DNA of 64,000 bases from Branchiostoma belcheri (Eukaryota > Chordata > Leptocardii > Amphioxiformes > Branchiostomatidae), in assembly GCF_001625305.1 (NCBI RefSeq), contig NW_017803909.1, positions 5,411,112 to 5,475,111 of the forward strand. The letters are read 5' to 3'. Both the position numbers and the translations under genes were made by a program. Every line of letters begins with the position of its first letter. Within the stretch, counting starts at the first letter, position 1. Shown piece by piece: positions 1 to 11,682 of this stretch. The notes below the pieces were generated by a model. It ran no database searches. It saw only the letters and a program-made list of their open reading frames with translations, and had not been told where the DNA came from.

Positions 1-2237
1 TCATATTCAGCAGAGGGTGAATCATGGCGTTCCACAGCACTGAGTGTTCCCCGGGTGTGTCTCCCAGCTCTGCATCTTCAAACTCTTCCCTGTCGTGACA
101 ATGTAGGACAGTCTGATTTAGACAACACAACGGTCACTTCAAATTTGGAAAACATGTACACACGGGACTTGGGTTAAAGCCACAGCAACCAACAACGTAG
201 TTTGTAAATTAATGACACTTTTGGGCTGATATTCAACAGTATAACAGTATAACAGTCCTTTATACCTACATGTAACTTTGTGTTATATCGCAGCTATCCA
301 ACACCTGAGGAGATGACCATGTCTCTATAGCTGTGCCGCTCCAGGTAGTGGCCACCAGTCCGATGGGGTAGCCCAGGTGTTTGTACAGATCTCTCCCATA
401 GAACCAGCAAACAGCAGAGAAGTACTGCCAGTCTGCACCTCCAACACTTTCTATAAGGAAATATTCGAATCGCTAAAATGATTACATTATGAATACTTCT
501 GAAACTTTGTGTCTTGTATACCCATATAAAATCATACATTGAGAAATTTGCTATAATGAAAAACAAGAAATTCACAGCAACTATTACCCACCAGGGCTGG
601 CCACGGCCCAAGGCTGGAGGATCTTGTCCAAGTCATACAGGGGTTTGTCTGACAGCATTCTCTCAACAGTGAACAGTCTAATGTCAGGGAAGTTAGCTGC
701 CTCTGCTATGACCGTGGGGGCATGGAATGCCTACAGTGTACAGACACATAACAAGCAGTTAGCGAATTTGACATTTATATTATGTTATTTTAGAGAAGAC
801 ATTTAACAGGTAACATGTCATGATGTATATGTCCATGCATTTGTTTTTTGTTTGGTGTTTTCAGCCCGTTGCAAAAGACAAGAAATTAACTACAGTTCAT
901 TCACAGATCAATGATGTTATACCTCAAGGTGCAGATATTTGATTCCGATATACCTATCTATAGTAAGCAATGGATGAGGCACATATCATTGAGTATATCT
1001 CCTGAACAACTATCATTACCTGTCCTACAGTGAACTCCATGTTGCTCTGTCCACTGCACACCCACACGTCTCCAAACATCACGTCATCAAGAGAAATCTG
1101 CTGCAATGTTCCCTTTACGTCATGGACGCCATGAATTTGGTGGGGCCCTCCTGGTGGCATGGGGTCTAGCGAGACTTTCCAAACACCCTGCCCACCATTT
1201 CCTGAGAGAAATAATGTGAAAAAAACTAAACTGTCGATGTAATAAGGTGTATGCTAATGGAAAAACTTGTCATGAGTACTATCCGTGGAGGTTGTGTTCT
1301 ATGGGAAGACACTTAAAAAGCGACTTTCCTTACTGCACTCAGATTTCACTGATACTTCAGTTGGAGAAGTAAAGACAGTAGAAGGAGAAGATTGGGCTTT
1401 TGGCGCACCTTTCAATTCTATGTCCTACACATAGATAAACAATATTCCAATTCTAACGTTTTAACTCTGCTTTTGACAGGTGTAGAGGAGCTTAGAAAGA
1501 TGTAAATACATTGTATATAAGGAAATTAAACCTGGAAAATAGTAGTAGAAACACCTAGTATCGTTAAGTATACTGGAAAGAGCGTAGTTAATCCTTCAAA
1601 CTGTACCTTTATAAACTTTGGTTGAGTAGAAACCTCCTGATGTAAAACTGACATTGACAGTGGCTCCCACCTCTCCATACCCCCAGAGTACAGCCCTGTG
1701 TGGGCCCTGCTGTAGAACCATGTGGTTCCCATAGTAGGACGCCCAGTTGAACGTGCCAGGAGCTAATTAGATTAAAACAGTACCATTTAATCAACGTATC
1801 TAAAATCTACAACCTTCTATACATAGCAATACAATTTTACGACAATCATAGTACCTTGAACCTTCAAGTAGGACATGGGCTATCATACCTGTTTCTGATA
1901 TTGTCTCGTCCCTGAGGTTTTCTAAGATGAGATTTTTTCTGAGAAACATCTGAAGTCTGTCAATGTCCCTGTCGGTTAAGGTCAGTGTGACCCCGCCCCG
2001 TGAGGTCAGGGTGTAGGGTAAGCCCCGCCCACTTGTTTGACAGTCGGGTTGCTCCGCCCTGGTCCCCGTCGGAGGCGCTTCCTTCACCACCTGGAAGTTG
2101 GGTTGAGGCCCGCCTTGCGCGATGAGCGTGAGGATCATCAGCTCCAGCACGAAGAACCGGCGGTGCACCTTGCGCCATGCGCCCGACACTAGCCCCATCA
2201 TGACTACCTGGGAGGCATCCGAACTCTGCTCATCAGG
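1..2237 (-). CDS. SIAE: Sialate O-acetylesterase paralogue A, 5' exons only (cut by window edge)
   Basis: The enzyme family removes O-acetyl groups from sialic acids. Exons on the minus strand are 1889-2237, 1607-1762, 1020-1201, 592-730, 270-450 and 1-89 (exon 6, continuing left of the window). All visible borders are AG/GT and the phases agree. Exon 3 encodes the VCSGQSNM block with the nucleophile serine of the SASA/SGNH esterases, and exon 5 the GLVATTW-type block. The first in-frame ATGs are at 2201 and 2198, followed by a basic stretch, a hydrophobic segment (VLELMILTLIA) and about 70 residues absent from copy D. The reading frame stays open upstream to an acceptor at 2238, and a donor at 2840 follows an in-frame ATG (2852-2841, encoding MNLQ), so translation may start there. 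The gene is nearly identical to copy B. Exons 7-10 are outside the window, so intactness cannot be judged. Confidence 0.85.
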
Positions 2238-4103
2238 CTGAAAATATTATATATTACAGTCTTAGACTCAGATAGCTAGCAAGCACAGTTAATTTCATAT
2301 ATATAACGTTATATATAGTGAGAATGATGAATTTTGTATAATTGAATTCGAACATTTACGTGAATACGTTCACCGATAGAAAATATGTTACAAATTTATC
2401 TTACTTCAGTGTAAAGGAAAATTAAGTTTTGCACTTTTCAAGGGGCCTCTATCGCAAGAAAAAACAACTCAAAACGATACTTAAACCAAAAACTTGAACA
2501 ACCAATTTACTGTCTAAAACGGTCCTAAAATTATTTAGAATTACATGTCAAATTGTCCTACAACATTATACATATAGCATTGTGGTAGATTATCGTCTAA
2601 AAGCATCTCATTTTGGTTAGGGACCGTCACACTTGACATGGCTTGGAATCAGCAAACTTAATCAGCAAATAAGTTCATTTTGTAGCTGTGTTTCTTCTAT
2701 TTTCCAAAGAATTATACGATAAATAAGACAAAAGAAAGCCCCTCCTCTTTTCCAATCGCATAACTAGAGAGGAGTGCGCCTAGTGCGAAAACATTGGCGT
2801 GTAGAAACAAAATATTTCAAGGAAGAAATAATTTACACACCTGTAAGTTCATCCAAGAGGCGACAAGCTTGTGTCAAAAAGCTGATATTGAAGGCTCATT
2901 ACTGTAAAATTTCTCCATATTGTCAGTCTGTTGAGATCCAAAAGGGTTACCATAAAAAAGACAAGGCCTCAAGGCCTTGCTTTCTGGATGACTTCCAAAA
3001 CCTATATCGGGGGTGGTGTGGTATTTTAGTGCTCTCTTCCTTTGAAGTATGATGTCCAAGCTACATCTTTACTTTTCTTAACTACATCTTGGAATGCGCT
3101 ATGTACCTCCTGAGAATTCTTATAGAAATGTTGCATATACACTAGCTATGGTATTGGGCATTATAAAAGCAATAGCTACCCGTTTTTAGAGTGGACCAGT
3201 CCTTTTTTTACCGTGTCAAGGGTCTAATAGTTGTCCAACAGGTTTGACAGTCTCCACGCCACCACATGCACCACATGTAGGACCTCACATACACCTCCGG
3301 GCATCGTGTGCAGTAGAGCATCACGGGTATTCAACGTGCAGTGGGGGAAACTGCCACTTGGCAACCCATAATAATCTCCAAGCAGATCATACGGTGGCAA
3401 GGCAGTATTGGAGACAGGGAGGTGTATCCACTAGGGCAAAGACGTCCCTTACCGAATAATACATGACTTGTTAGCACATGTGCATGGGTGACTCTGGGTG
3501 GTCCATGGACTGTAAAGTAAAACATCTAGTGTAAAAACATGTGACAATCTTTCCATTCTTTTTATTTTTCAAATGCATGCTATGGCAATATTTGCAGATT
3601 TTTCTATCACAACCCACAGATTTATACAGTATTACACATTGTAATACCAGGGCAATTTTACAATGAACAGAAGAAATTGCACAAATTGCACATACCTTAC
3701 ATTCAATCTATTTTGAACATTTTTGTGTACATGTGTACACATCCGCTTAGAAATGTACGGAGAAATATAAAGGCTTTGATATATACAAAACAAATATAAA
3801 ATAAATAGTAGCATTTATACATCCTATAAGCAAATCCTTTTCCTGAATATAAAACGAATGGTATAAAAACAACCTCATACATCTTACAATGACATGTTAG
3901 ACATAATTTGCTGTTGAGACACATAGTGCCAGACCATAGTAGCAGTTGAATTACACATCTTGCTACAGATAGTACTTCAGGACTCCTCTGCTTGATGCTC
4001 ACAGTTTGCATAGTTAAACTAAATGTAAGCCACCATTAAACAACAATAAGTATTTCAGCATTTCACTAGTTTTAGTAGATAACACTGCACATTCACTGCT
4101 ATT
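2238..4103. repeat. Spacer between SIAE copies A and B, made of two duplicated segments
   Basis: The part from 2238 to about 3455 is nearly identical to 8435-9655 upstream of copy B. The part from about 3475 to 4103 is nearly identical to 11060-11682 downstream of copy C. I see no protein gene. The only coding piece I can propose is the 12-nt start exon of copy A at 2841-2852. A possible polyadenylation signal for copy B (AATAAA on the minus strand) is at 3561-3566. The right-hand half is AT-rich and is the 3' flank of copy B. Confidence 0.75.
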
Positions 4104-7100
4104 CTAGCAGGGAGGTTTCTTGTCCGGCTCCATCATGCATCCAAAGAACGGCGCCTCAGGTAAGTCGTTTTCCACAGAGTACACGGCACATTCCTTAAAG
4201 TCGCAGGGCCACTGCTTCCACAGGTAGCGGATGTACGTGACGTTCTCCCAGCAGTCCTGCGTGAGCTGCAGGGTGATGGAATAGGAGGTGCTGAACACGA
4301 TGGGGACTTGAACCCACTCCTGCGAAGTCATGGAGCACTGGTCCAAGTCTGGGGAGCAGCACACCTGGGGGGACGTCACAAATGTACAATCTTTACTGAA
4401 ACAAACTGGTCCAAGTCTGGGGAGCAGCACACCTGGGGGGAACGTCACAAATGTACAATCTTTACTGAAACAAACTGGTCCAAGTCTGGGGAGCAGCACA
4501 CGTGGGGGAACGTCACAAATGTACAATCTTTACTGAAACAAACTGGTCCAAGTCTGGGGAGCAGCACACGTGGGGGAACGTCACAAATGTACAATCTTTA
4601 CTGAAACAAACTGGTCCAGCGCACCTGGGGGGAATGTCGCAAATGTAAAACGTACAAGAAGAAAACAAGATCTAGAAGAATCAAAGACTAGAAAAACAGC
4701 TAACAAATTTTTCTTACCTCAAAACCGTCGTCAGACTTAACAGTGATCTTCACTGATTTGGAGTAGACCCTACGCACGGTCTTCTTCTCAGGGTCCACGT
4801 CCACACTGACAGGACGCGGGCCCTGGAATATCACGTTGGCCTCGCTGTACGCTACAGCACGCGCACCGAGGACCAATCGGCTTCCGATGTCTTGTTTATC
4901 GCGAGGATGAATGCTGGGTGAACAAAATACATCACAGGTCAGGTATGTACAGATTTTAAGTACTCAATCTTCAAGTCCACTGTGTTGAAATAAAGCTACA
5001 TCTTCAAATCCATTCCATAGAAGCGAGCTGTGGCTCAACTGGTCATGTTGCAATCCTAGGCCTGTTTAACAAGGTCTGTGTGGGGTCGGATAATGGATCG
5101 AAGCTATATGTGTTGTGCTATATGTGTAGTGATATGCAACACTTATAATACATAACTGGAGAGGTTACGCATATTGAGACGCTGTACCAGTTGTGCAAAA
5201 CAAACAGCCAAAACATGAAATTCGAATCAGGATATTCTTTCTCCTTGGTGCTGAATAGCTATCACATGGACTACCACTGCTCTTATTCATTATTCCTCTT
5301 CTACATGTATATGGTAAATGGCCAGGTCATAGCATGAGATAGACCTCTATCCACTGGACTGTACACAATCAACTTGCAATAGCTATCACAACAAGAAGGG
5401 AATGTAAAGATACATTCAGAAATACCTGTCAAAAGGTGAGTTTGGATCCACCAGGTCCACAGCCACTGCCATGAAGACATTGGGCATGGCTGGGTTAGGG
5501 ACATAGCCGTAGTCAGCTGTCTGGTGCCATCTGATGGCAGGGTAGCTCATACCCATTGCACCCGGTGTTGAAGTTGATATATGTAATTATCAGGAAAATA
5601 TTCAAGAAAGCTACATTGAAACAGATGCATACTGCTATTCCATGCCACCCATTCTGGTGCAGAAAGAAAATGACAACTTACAACACCACAACGATATTCT
5701 ACAAATCGTGTCCACCTGCACGAATCCAAAGGGGAAGTGTCTGTCTGTCTGTCCCCCAGTCCCCATGTACCACTCCTTCCTCCAGCTGTCAATCATCCCA
5801 GGGAAGGAACAGGAGTAGGAGTCAGGTTCAGGGGTGTTGGACTCTCCTGGGTGAGTACATCAATATTATAAACACAAGACCACAACAAAGTTTTTTTAAA
5901 ACTTCCAACATGTAATCACAAGACGCGGTGACGACACACTCAATATTTTTTAAAACTTATTTTTATGCCGCAACCAATACCACGTACCTTGATACCAGAT
6001 TGCCCCCATGATTGTCATATTCAGCAGAGGATGAATCATGGCATTCCACAGCACTGAATGTTCCCTGGGTGTGTCTAGATCTCCCAGCTCTGTATCTTCA
6101 AGCTCTTCCCTGTCGACAATGTAGTACAGTCTGATTTAGACAACACAACGGTCACTTCAAAATACACACGGGACTTCGGTTAAAACCACAGCAATCAATA
6201 ACTTAGTTTATAAATTAATGACATTATACACTTTTGAGCTGATATTCATGACGATTATATTACCCTTCAACAGTATAACAGTCCTTTCTACCTACCTGTA
6301 GCTTTGTGTTATATTGCAGCTATCCAACACCTGAGGTGGTGACCATGTCTCTATAGCTGTGCCGCTCCAGGAAGTGGCCACCAGTCCGATTGGGTAGCCC
6401 AGGTGTTTGTACAGATCTCTCCCAAAGAACCAGCAAACAGCAGAGAAGTACTGCCAGTCTGCACCTCCAACACTTTCTATAAGGAAATATTCGAACTGCT
6501 AAAATGATCATATTATTATGATTCCTTCTCCAATTTTGTTTGTGCCTTGTATATTCATAAAATCCTACATTTCCTTCATGAGGGTGACATACCGTCTGTT
6601 TGAGGAAGTCTAAGTTAAAGGCTACACAATAGCAACTTATGAACCTCTTTCTAAAGAGGGCTTGTTTTTGGTGTGTGCTTTTTTCTATTTGTTTGTGTGT
6701 GCGTAAGAGAAATTTGCGAAACATTTGCTATAATGAAAAACAAGAAATTCAGAACAACTGTTACCCACCAGAGCTAGCCACGGCCCAAGGCTGGAGGATC
6801 TTGTCCAAGTCATACAGAGGTTTGTCTGACTGCATTCTTTCAACAGTGAACAGTCTAATGTCAGGGAAGTTAGCTGCCTCTGCTATGACCGTGGGGGCAT
6901 GGAATGCCTACAGTTTTACAGACACATAAACAAGCAGTAAGCGAATTTGACGTTTATATTATGTTATTTTAGATAAAACAGTTAACAGGTAAAATGTCAT
7001 GATGTATATGTCCATGCATTTGTTTTTTGCTTGGTGTTTTCAACCCGTTGCAAAAGACGAGAAATAAACTACAGTTCATTCAATATTCACAGATCAATGA

Positions 7101-8434
7101 CGTTATACCTCGTTGTAACGTGCCAAGGTGCAGATATTTGATTCCGATATACCTGAGCAATGGATGAGGCAGGCACATAACATTGAGTATATCCTCTGAA
7201 CAACTATCATTACCTGTCCTACAGTGAACTCCATGTTGCTCTGTCCACTGCACACCCACACGTCTCCAAACATCACGTCATCAAGAGAAATCCGCTGCAG
7301 TGTTCCTTTTACATCATGGATGCCATGAATTTTGTGCGGCCCTCCTGGTGGCATGGGGTCTAGCGAGACTTTCCAAACACCCTGCCCACCATTTCCTGAG
7401 AGAAATAATGTGACAAAAACTGAACTGTCGATGTAATGAGGTGTATGCTAACGGAACAACTTGTCATGAGTTCTATCCCTGAAAGTTCTGTGTTCTATGG
7501 GAAGACACTTAAAAAGCGACTTTCCTTACTGCATGCACTCAGATTTCACTGATACTTCAGTTGGAGAAGTAAAGACAGTAGAAGGAGAAGATTGGGCTTT
7601 TGGCGCACCTTTCAATTCTATGTTCTACACATAGATAAACAATATTCCAATTCTAACGTTTTAACTCTGCTTTTGACAGGTGTAGAGGAGCTTAGAAAGA
7701 TGTAAATACATTGTATATAAGGAAATTAAACCTGGAAAATAGTAGTAGAAACACCTAGTATCGTTAAGTATACTGGAAAGAGCGCAGTTAATCCTTCAAA
7801 CTGTACCTTTATAAACTTTAGTTGAGTAGAAACCTCCTGATGTAACACTGATTTTGACAGTGGCTCCCACCTCTCCGTACCCCCAGAGTACAGCCCTGTG
7901 TGGGCCCTGCTGTAGAACCAGGTGGTTCCCATAGTAGGAGGCCCAGTTGAACGTGCCGGTATCTAATTAGATTAAAATAGTACCATTTAATCAACGTATC
8001 TAAAATCTACAACCTTCTATACATAGCAATACAATTTTACGACAATCATAGTACCTTGAACCTTCAAGTAGGACATGGGCTATCATACCTGTTTCTGATA
8101 TTGTCTCGTCCCTGAGGTTTTCTAAGATGAGATTTTTTCTGAGAAACATCTGAAGTCTGTCAATGTCCCTGTCGGTTAAGGTCAGTGTGACCCCGCCCCG
8201 TGAGGTTAGGGTGTAGGGTAAGCCCCGCCCACTTGTTTGACAGTCGGGTTGCTCCGCCCTGGTCCCCGGAGGCGCTCCCTTCACCACTTGGAAGTTGGGT
8301 TCGGGCCCGCCTTGCGCGATGAGCGTTAGGATCATCAGCTCCAGCACGAAGAACCGGCGGGGCACCTTGCGCCATGCGCCCGACACTAGCCCCATCACGA
8401 CTACCTGGGAGGCATCCGAACTCTGCTCATCAGG
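4104..8434 (-). CDS. SIAE: Sialate O-acetylesterase paralogue B, all ten exons present but exon 8 acceptor mutated
   Basis: Minus-strand exons: 8089-8434, 7807-7962, 7214-7395, 6769-6907, 6296-6476, 5988-6109, 5716-5846, 5426-5580, 4718-4913 and 4104-4364. From ATG 8395 the phases give 609 codons; using the proposed start exon at 9035-9046 (MNLQ) gives 626. Motifs: hydrophobic anchor or signal segment near the start, GQSNM with the catalytic serine (about residue 207), WYQGESN across exons 6-7, and IRWHQTADYG in exon 8, the block expected to carry the catalytic histidine. The oddity is the exon 8 acceptor: the bases before the exon read CAT instead of CAG, while copies C and D keep AG. The nearest upstream AG (before 5610) would add 30 nt containing an in-frame TGA. 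The gene is therefore either a young pseudogene or misread at this base. Confidence 0.85.
4365..4650 (-). repeat. Splice-acceptor minisatellite in intron 9 of copy B, 68-69 bp units
   Basis: Read on the minus strand, each unit holds TTTGTGACGTTCCCCCCAG followed by the first 27 nt of exon 10 and then TTTGTTTCAGTAAAG. Exon-like starts lie at 4432, 4501 and 4569 plus a shortened unit near 4624; the true exon 10 starts at 4364. Spacing is 68, 69 and 68 bp. Two units (4501, 4569) have CAC in place of CAG at the would-be acceptor. Confidence 0.9.
5581..5583 (-). other. Disrupted splice acceptor of SIAE-B exon 8 (CAT instead of CAG)
   Basis: Aligning intron 7/exon 8 of B with copy C (13372-13374) shows the same context on both sides of the border, but the plus-strand ctg of C is atg in B. 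On the coding strand this changes AG to AT immediately before the codons for I-S-T. The exon length (155 nt) and phase are otherwise correct. Confidence 0.8.
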
Positions 8435-9655
8435 CTGAAAATATTATATTACAGTCTTAGACTCAGATAGCTAGCAAGCACAGTTAATTTCATATATATA
8501 ACGTTATATATAGTGAGAATGATGAATTTTGTATAATTGAATTCGAACATTTACGTGAATACGTTCACCGATAGAAAATATGTTACAAATTTATCTTACT
8601 TCAGTGTAAAGGAAAATTAAGTTTTGCACTTTTCAAGGGGCCTCTATCGCAAGAAAAAACAACTCAAAACGATACTTAAACCAAAAACTTGAACAACCAA
8701 TTTACTGTCTAAAACGGTCCTAAAATTATGCAATTACATGTCAAAAGACCTGCAACATTATACATATAGCATTGTGGTAGATTATCGTCTAAAAGCATCT
8801 CATTTTGGGTAGGACCCGTCACACTTGACATGGCTTTGAGTCAACAAACTTGAATTCAGCAAATAAGTTCATTTTGTAGCTGTGTTTCTTCTATTTCCCA
8901 AAGAATTATACGACAAATAAGACAAAAGAAAGCCCCTCCTCGTTTCCCTTCGCATTACTAGAGAGGAGTGTGCCTAGTGCGAAAATATTGGAGTGTAGAA
9001 ACAAAATATTTCAAGGGAGAAAGAATTTACACACCTGTAAGTTCATCCAAGAGGCGACTTGTGTCAGAAAACTGATATTGAAGGCTCCTTGCTGTCAAAT
9101 TTGCCCATGTTGTTTCTGTAGAGACTCAAAAGGGTTACCCATAAAAAAGACATGGCCTCAAGACCTTGCTTTCTGCATGACTTCCAAAACCTATATCGGG
9201 GGTGGGGTGGTATTTTAGTGCTCCCTTCCTTTGAAGTACGATGTCCAAGCTACATCTCTACTTTTCTTATTTAGATCTTGGTATGCGCTACGTATCCCCT
9301 GAGAATTCATATATTAGAAATGTTGCATGTACACTAGCTATGGTATTGGGCATTATAAAAGCAATAGCTACCCGTTTTTAGAGTGGACCAGTCCTTTTTT
9401 TATACCGTGTCAAGGGTCTAATAGTTGTCCAACAGGTTTGACAGTCTCCACGCCACCACATGCACCACATGTAGGACCTCACATGCACCTCCGGGCATCG
9501 TGTGCAGTAGAGCATCACGGGTATTCAACGTGCAGTGGGGGAAACTGCCACTTGGCAACCCATAATATTAAATCTCCAAGCAGATCATACGGTGGCAAGG
9601 CAGAATTGGAGACACGGAGGTGTGTCCACTAGTGCAAAGACGTCCCTTACCGAAA
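8435..9655. repeat. Upstream region of SIAE-B, duplicate of the region upstream of copy A
   Basis: This matches 2238-3455 nearly base for base with small indels. It includes the proposed 12-nt start exon (9035-9046, ATG at 9046 on the minus strand, donor CAG/GTGTGT). The promoter of copy B should lie here or just beyond, but I cannot point to a TATA or initiator element. Homology to the upstream region of A ends abruptly near 9655 at the inserted sequence. Confidence 0.7.
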
Positions 9656-9774
9656 AATTGCCCCTCAAATACAATCTAAATCATCAGAACATAAGTAGGT
9701 CTGATGATGATAGTTGTTTACTCACTCTGTTAAGATTCTTATTGGTGCCAAAATCCACCTTAGCAGGCTGAAGA

Positions 9775-10840
9775 TTAAGATGGTTATATTCTGTGCAGTG
9801 CAGAATTCGGGAACACGGACCACAGACTTCTAGCCCTGACCGTTGCTCTTCGTCTAGAGAAGACTACAACTCAGCATAAACAACGCAAGTATGATGTGGC
9901 CAGACTCCAGTCACAGGAGGTGGTCGACCGTTTCCAGTTGGATCTGCAGAACCGTTTCTCTGTGCTGGCGGATGTAGACGACGACACAGAGAAAATCTGG
10001 GAGGATCTCAAGGAAGGTCTAACAAGCTCCGCAACTAAGGTGGTGGGTCACAAAAGGACCAGAAAGAAGGATCTACTGTCAGAAGAGACGTTACAAGTAG
10101 TTGAGGCAAGGAGAGAAGCCCGTCTGCGAGGGAACCGTGAGGAGTACAGGAGGCTGAACTCTAGGAGGAATCACCTCCTCAGTAGGGACAAGCAACGGTG
10201 GCTAGACAACCTGGCGACTACGGCTGAGACCGCTGCACGCACAGGGAATCAAGGCACCCTGTATAAAACCCTCAGAACTCTCTCAGGGAAAGTTACTCCA
10301 CCCACAGCGTGTGTAAAGGCCCTGGATGGGTCTGACCTGGATACTCCAGAACAGCAGCTGGACCGCTGGAGAGAGCACTTCTGCAACCTGCTCAACCGAC
10401 CACCTCCACCACCCTCACCACAGTTGGAATCCCTAGTAGCCGAGGCTTCAGAGGACGATTCCATCNNNNNNNNNNNNNNNNNNNNGCTACCGCTGGTATG
10501 ACTTCGTCTCCAACTCCACGGTACGCCAAAAAACTGGTCAGCCGCCCGTCTCCCACAAGATCAGACAGGCCCGCCTGCGACTCTTTGGTCACTTAGCCAG
10601 AGCCGAGCCACCCCTGGAAGCTGCCAGTCTACTGAGGGCAGCCACGCCTGCAGGCTGGTCCAGACCCAGAGGCAGACCCAGACGCAGGTGGGGAGACCAG
10701 CTGAATGCAGACCTCAGCACAGTGGGCCTTGATACAGCTACAGCCTGGCTGAGGGCGCAGGACAGAACTGGCTGGAAGTCAACTTGGAAAGGCGCTACGC
10801 TCCCCGGAGCATGCGGTCCTGAGTGAGTGAGTGAGGATTT
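9775..10840 (+). mobile_element. Non-LTR retrotransposon (LINE) fragment with an assembly gap
   Basis: An open frame from about 9800 encodes the end of an AP-endonuclease domain (NTDHRLLAL), then a basic helical linker rich in R and E with a PPPPP stretch. The 20 Ns at 10466-10485 remove the reverse transcriptase. After the gap the frame encodes the LINE C-terminus (RLRLFGHLAR, RPRGRPRRRWGDQLNADL, WLRAQDRTGWKS) ending in TGA at about 10826, followed by a gagtgagtgagtgag tail. Domain order and tail fit an endonuclease-bearing LINE; the clade is not resolved. It lies between SIAE-B and SIAE-C and is absent at the equivalent place beside copy A. Confidence 0.85.
10466..10485. other. Assembly gap (20 N) inside the LINE
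   Basis: Twenty consecutive Ns. The flanking coding segments are from different parts of the same LINE reading frame, so the true missing length is probably more than 1 kb, not 20 bp. Confidence 0.98.
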
Positions 10841-11682
10841 AAAGTTTGTTATTTCCGATGATTTCATGTCAAGTCACATAAAAACATGATGAGCTCCATT
10901 TGTTGTGATGGTCATGAATCATATGTGGGGAGTCATAATAATTGTAAAGTGTATTGGCTGACATTGTTTGTAATCTGATAGTGCTCGGTAAATTTGTTCT
11001 GACCTAGCAGCTTCGTAAGTAGTCCTTTAGGTATGTACGAATAATACAATGTACATGTACTTCTCAGCACATGAGTGACTCTGGGTGGTCCATGGACTGT
11101 AAAGTAAAACATCTAGTGTAAAAACAAGTGACAATCTTTCCATTTTTTTCAAATACAATTTTCAAATACACGCCACGACAATATTTGCAGATTTTTCTAT
11201 CACAGCCCACAGATATACATTGTAATACCAGGGCAATGTTACAATAAACAGAAGAAATTGAACAAATGGCACATATCTTACATTCAATCTATTTTGAACA
11301 TTTTTGTGTACATGTGTACACATCCGTATAGAAAGGTAAAGAGAAATATAAAGGCTTTGATATATACAAAATAAATATAAAATAATAGTAGCATTTATAC
11401 ATCCTTTAAGCAAATCCTTTTCCTGAATATTAAACGAATGGTATAAAAAGAACCTCATACATGTTTCAATGACATGTTTAACATAATTTGCTGTTGAGAC
11501 ACATAGTGCCAGACCATAGTAGCAGTTAAATTACACATCTTGCTACAGATAGTACTTCAGGACTCCTCTGCTTGATGCTCACAGTTTGCATAGTTAAACT
11601 AAATGTAAGCCACCATTAAACAACAATAAGTATTTCAGCATTCACTAGTTTTAGTAGATAACACTGCACATTCACTGCTATT
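10841..11682. other. 3' flank of SIAE-C, no gene seen
   Basis: From 10841 to about 11055 is unique-looking AT-rich sequence with no reading frame I can support. From about 11060 to 11682 it is nearly identical to the 3' flank of copy B (3475-4103), including a long AT-rich tract and the segment immediately after the stop codon, so it probably contains the 3' UTR of copy C. Confidence 0.6.

Noticed and set aside
4330..4640. CRISPR-like regularly spaced repeats
   Set aside because: The 68-69 bp units are contiguous and contain exon and splice-site sequence; there are no unique spacers, and the host is a eukaryote.
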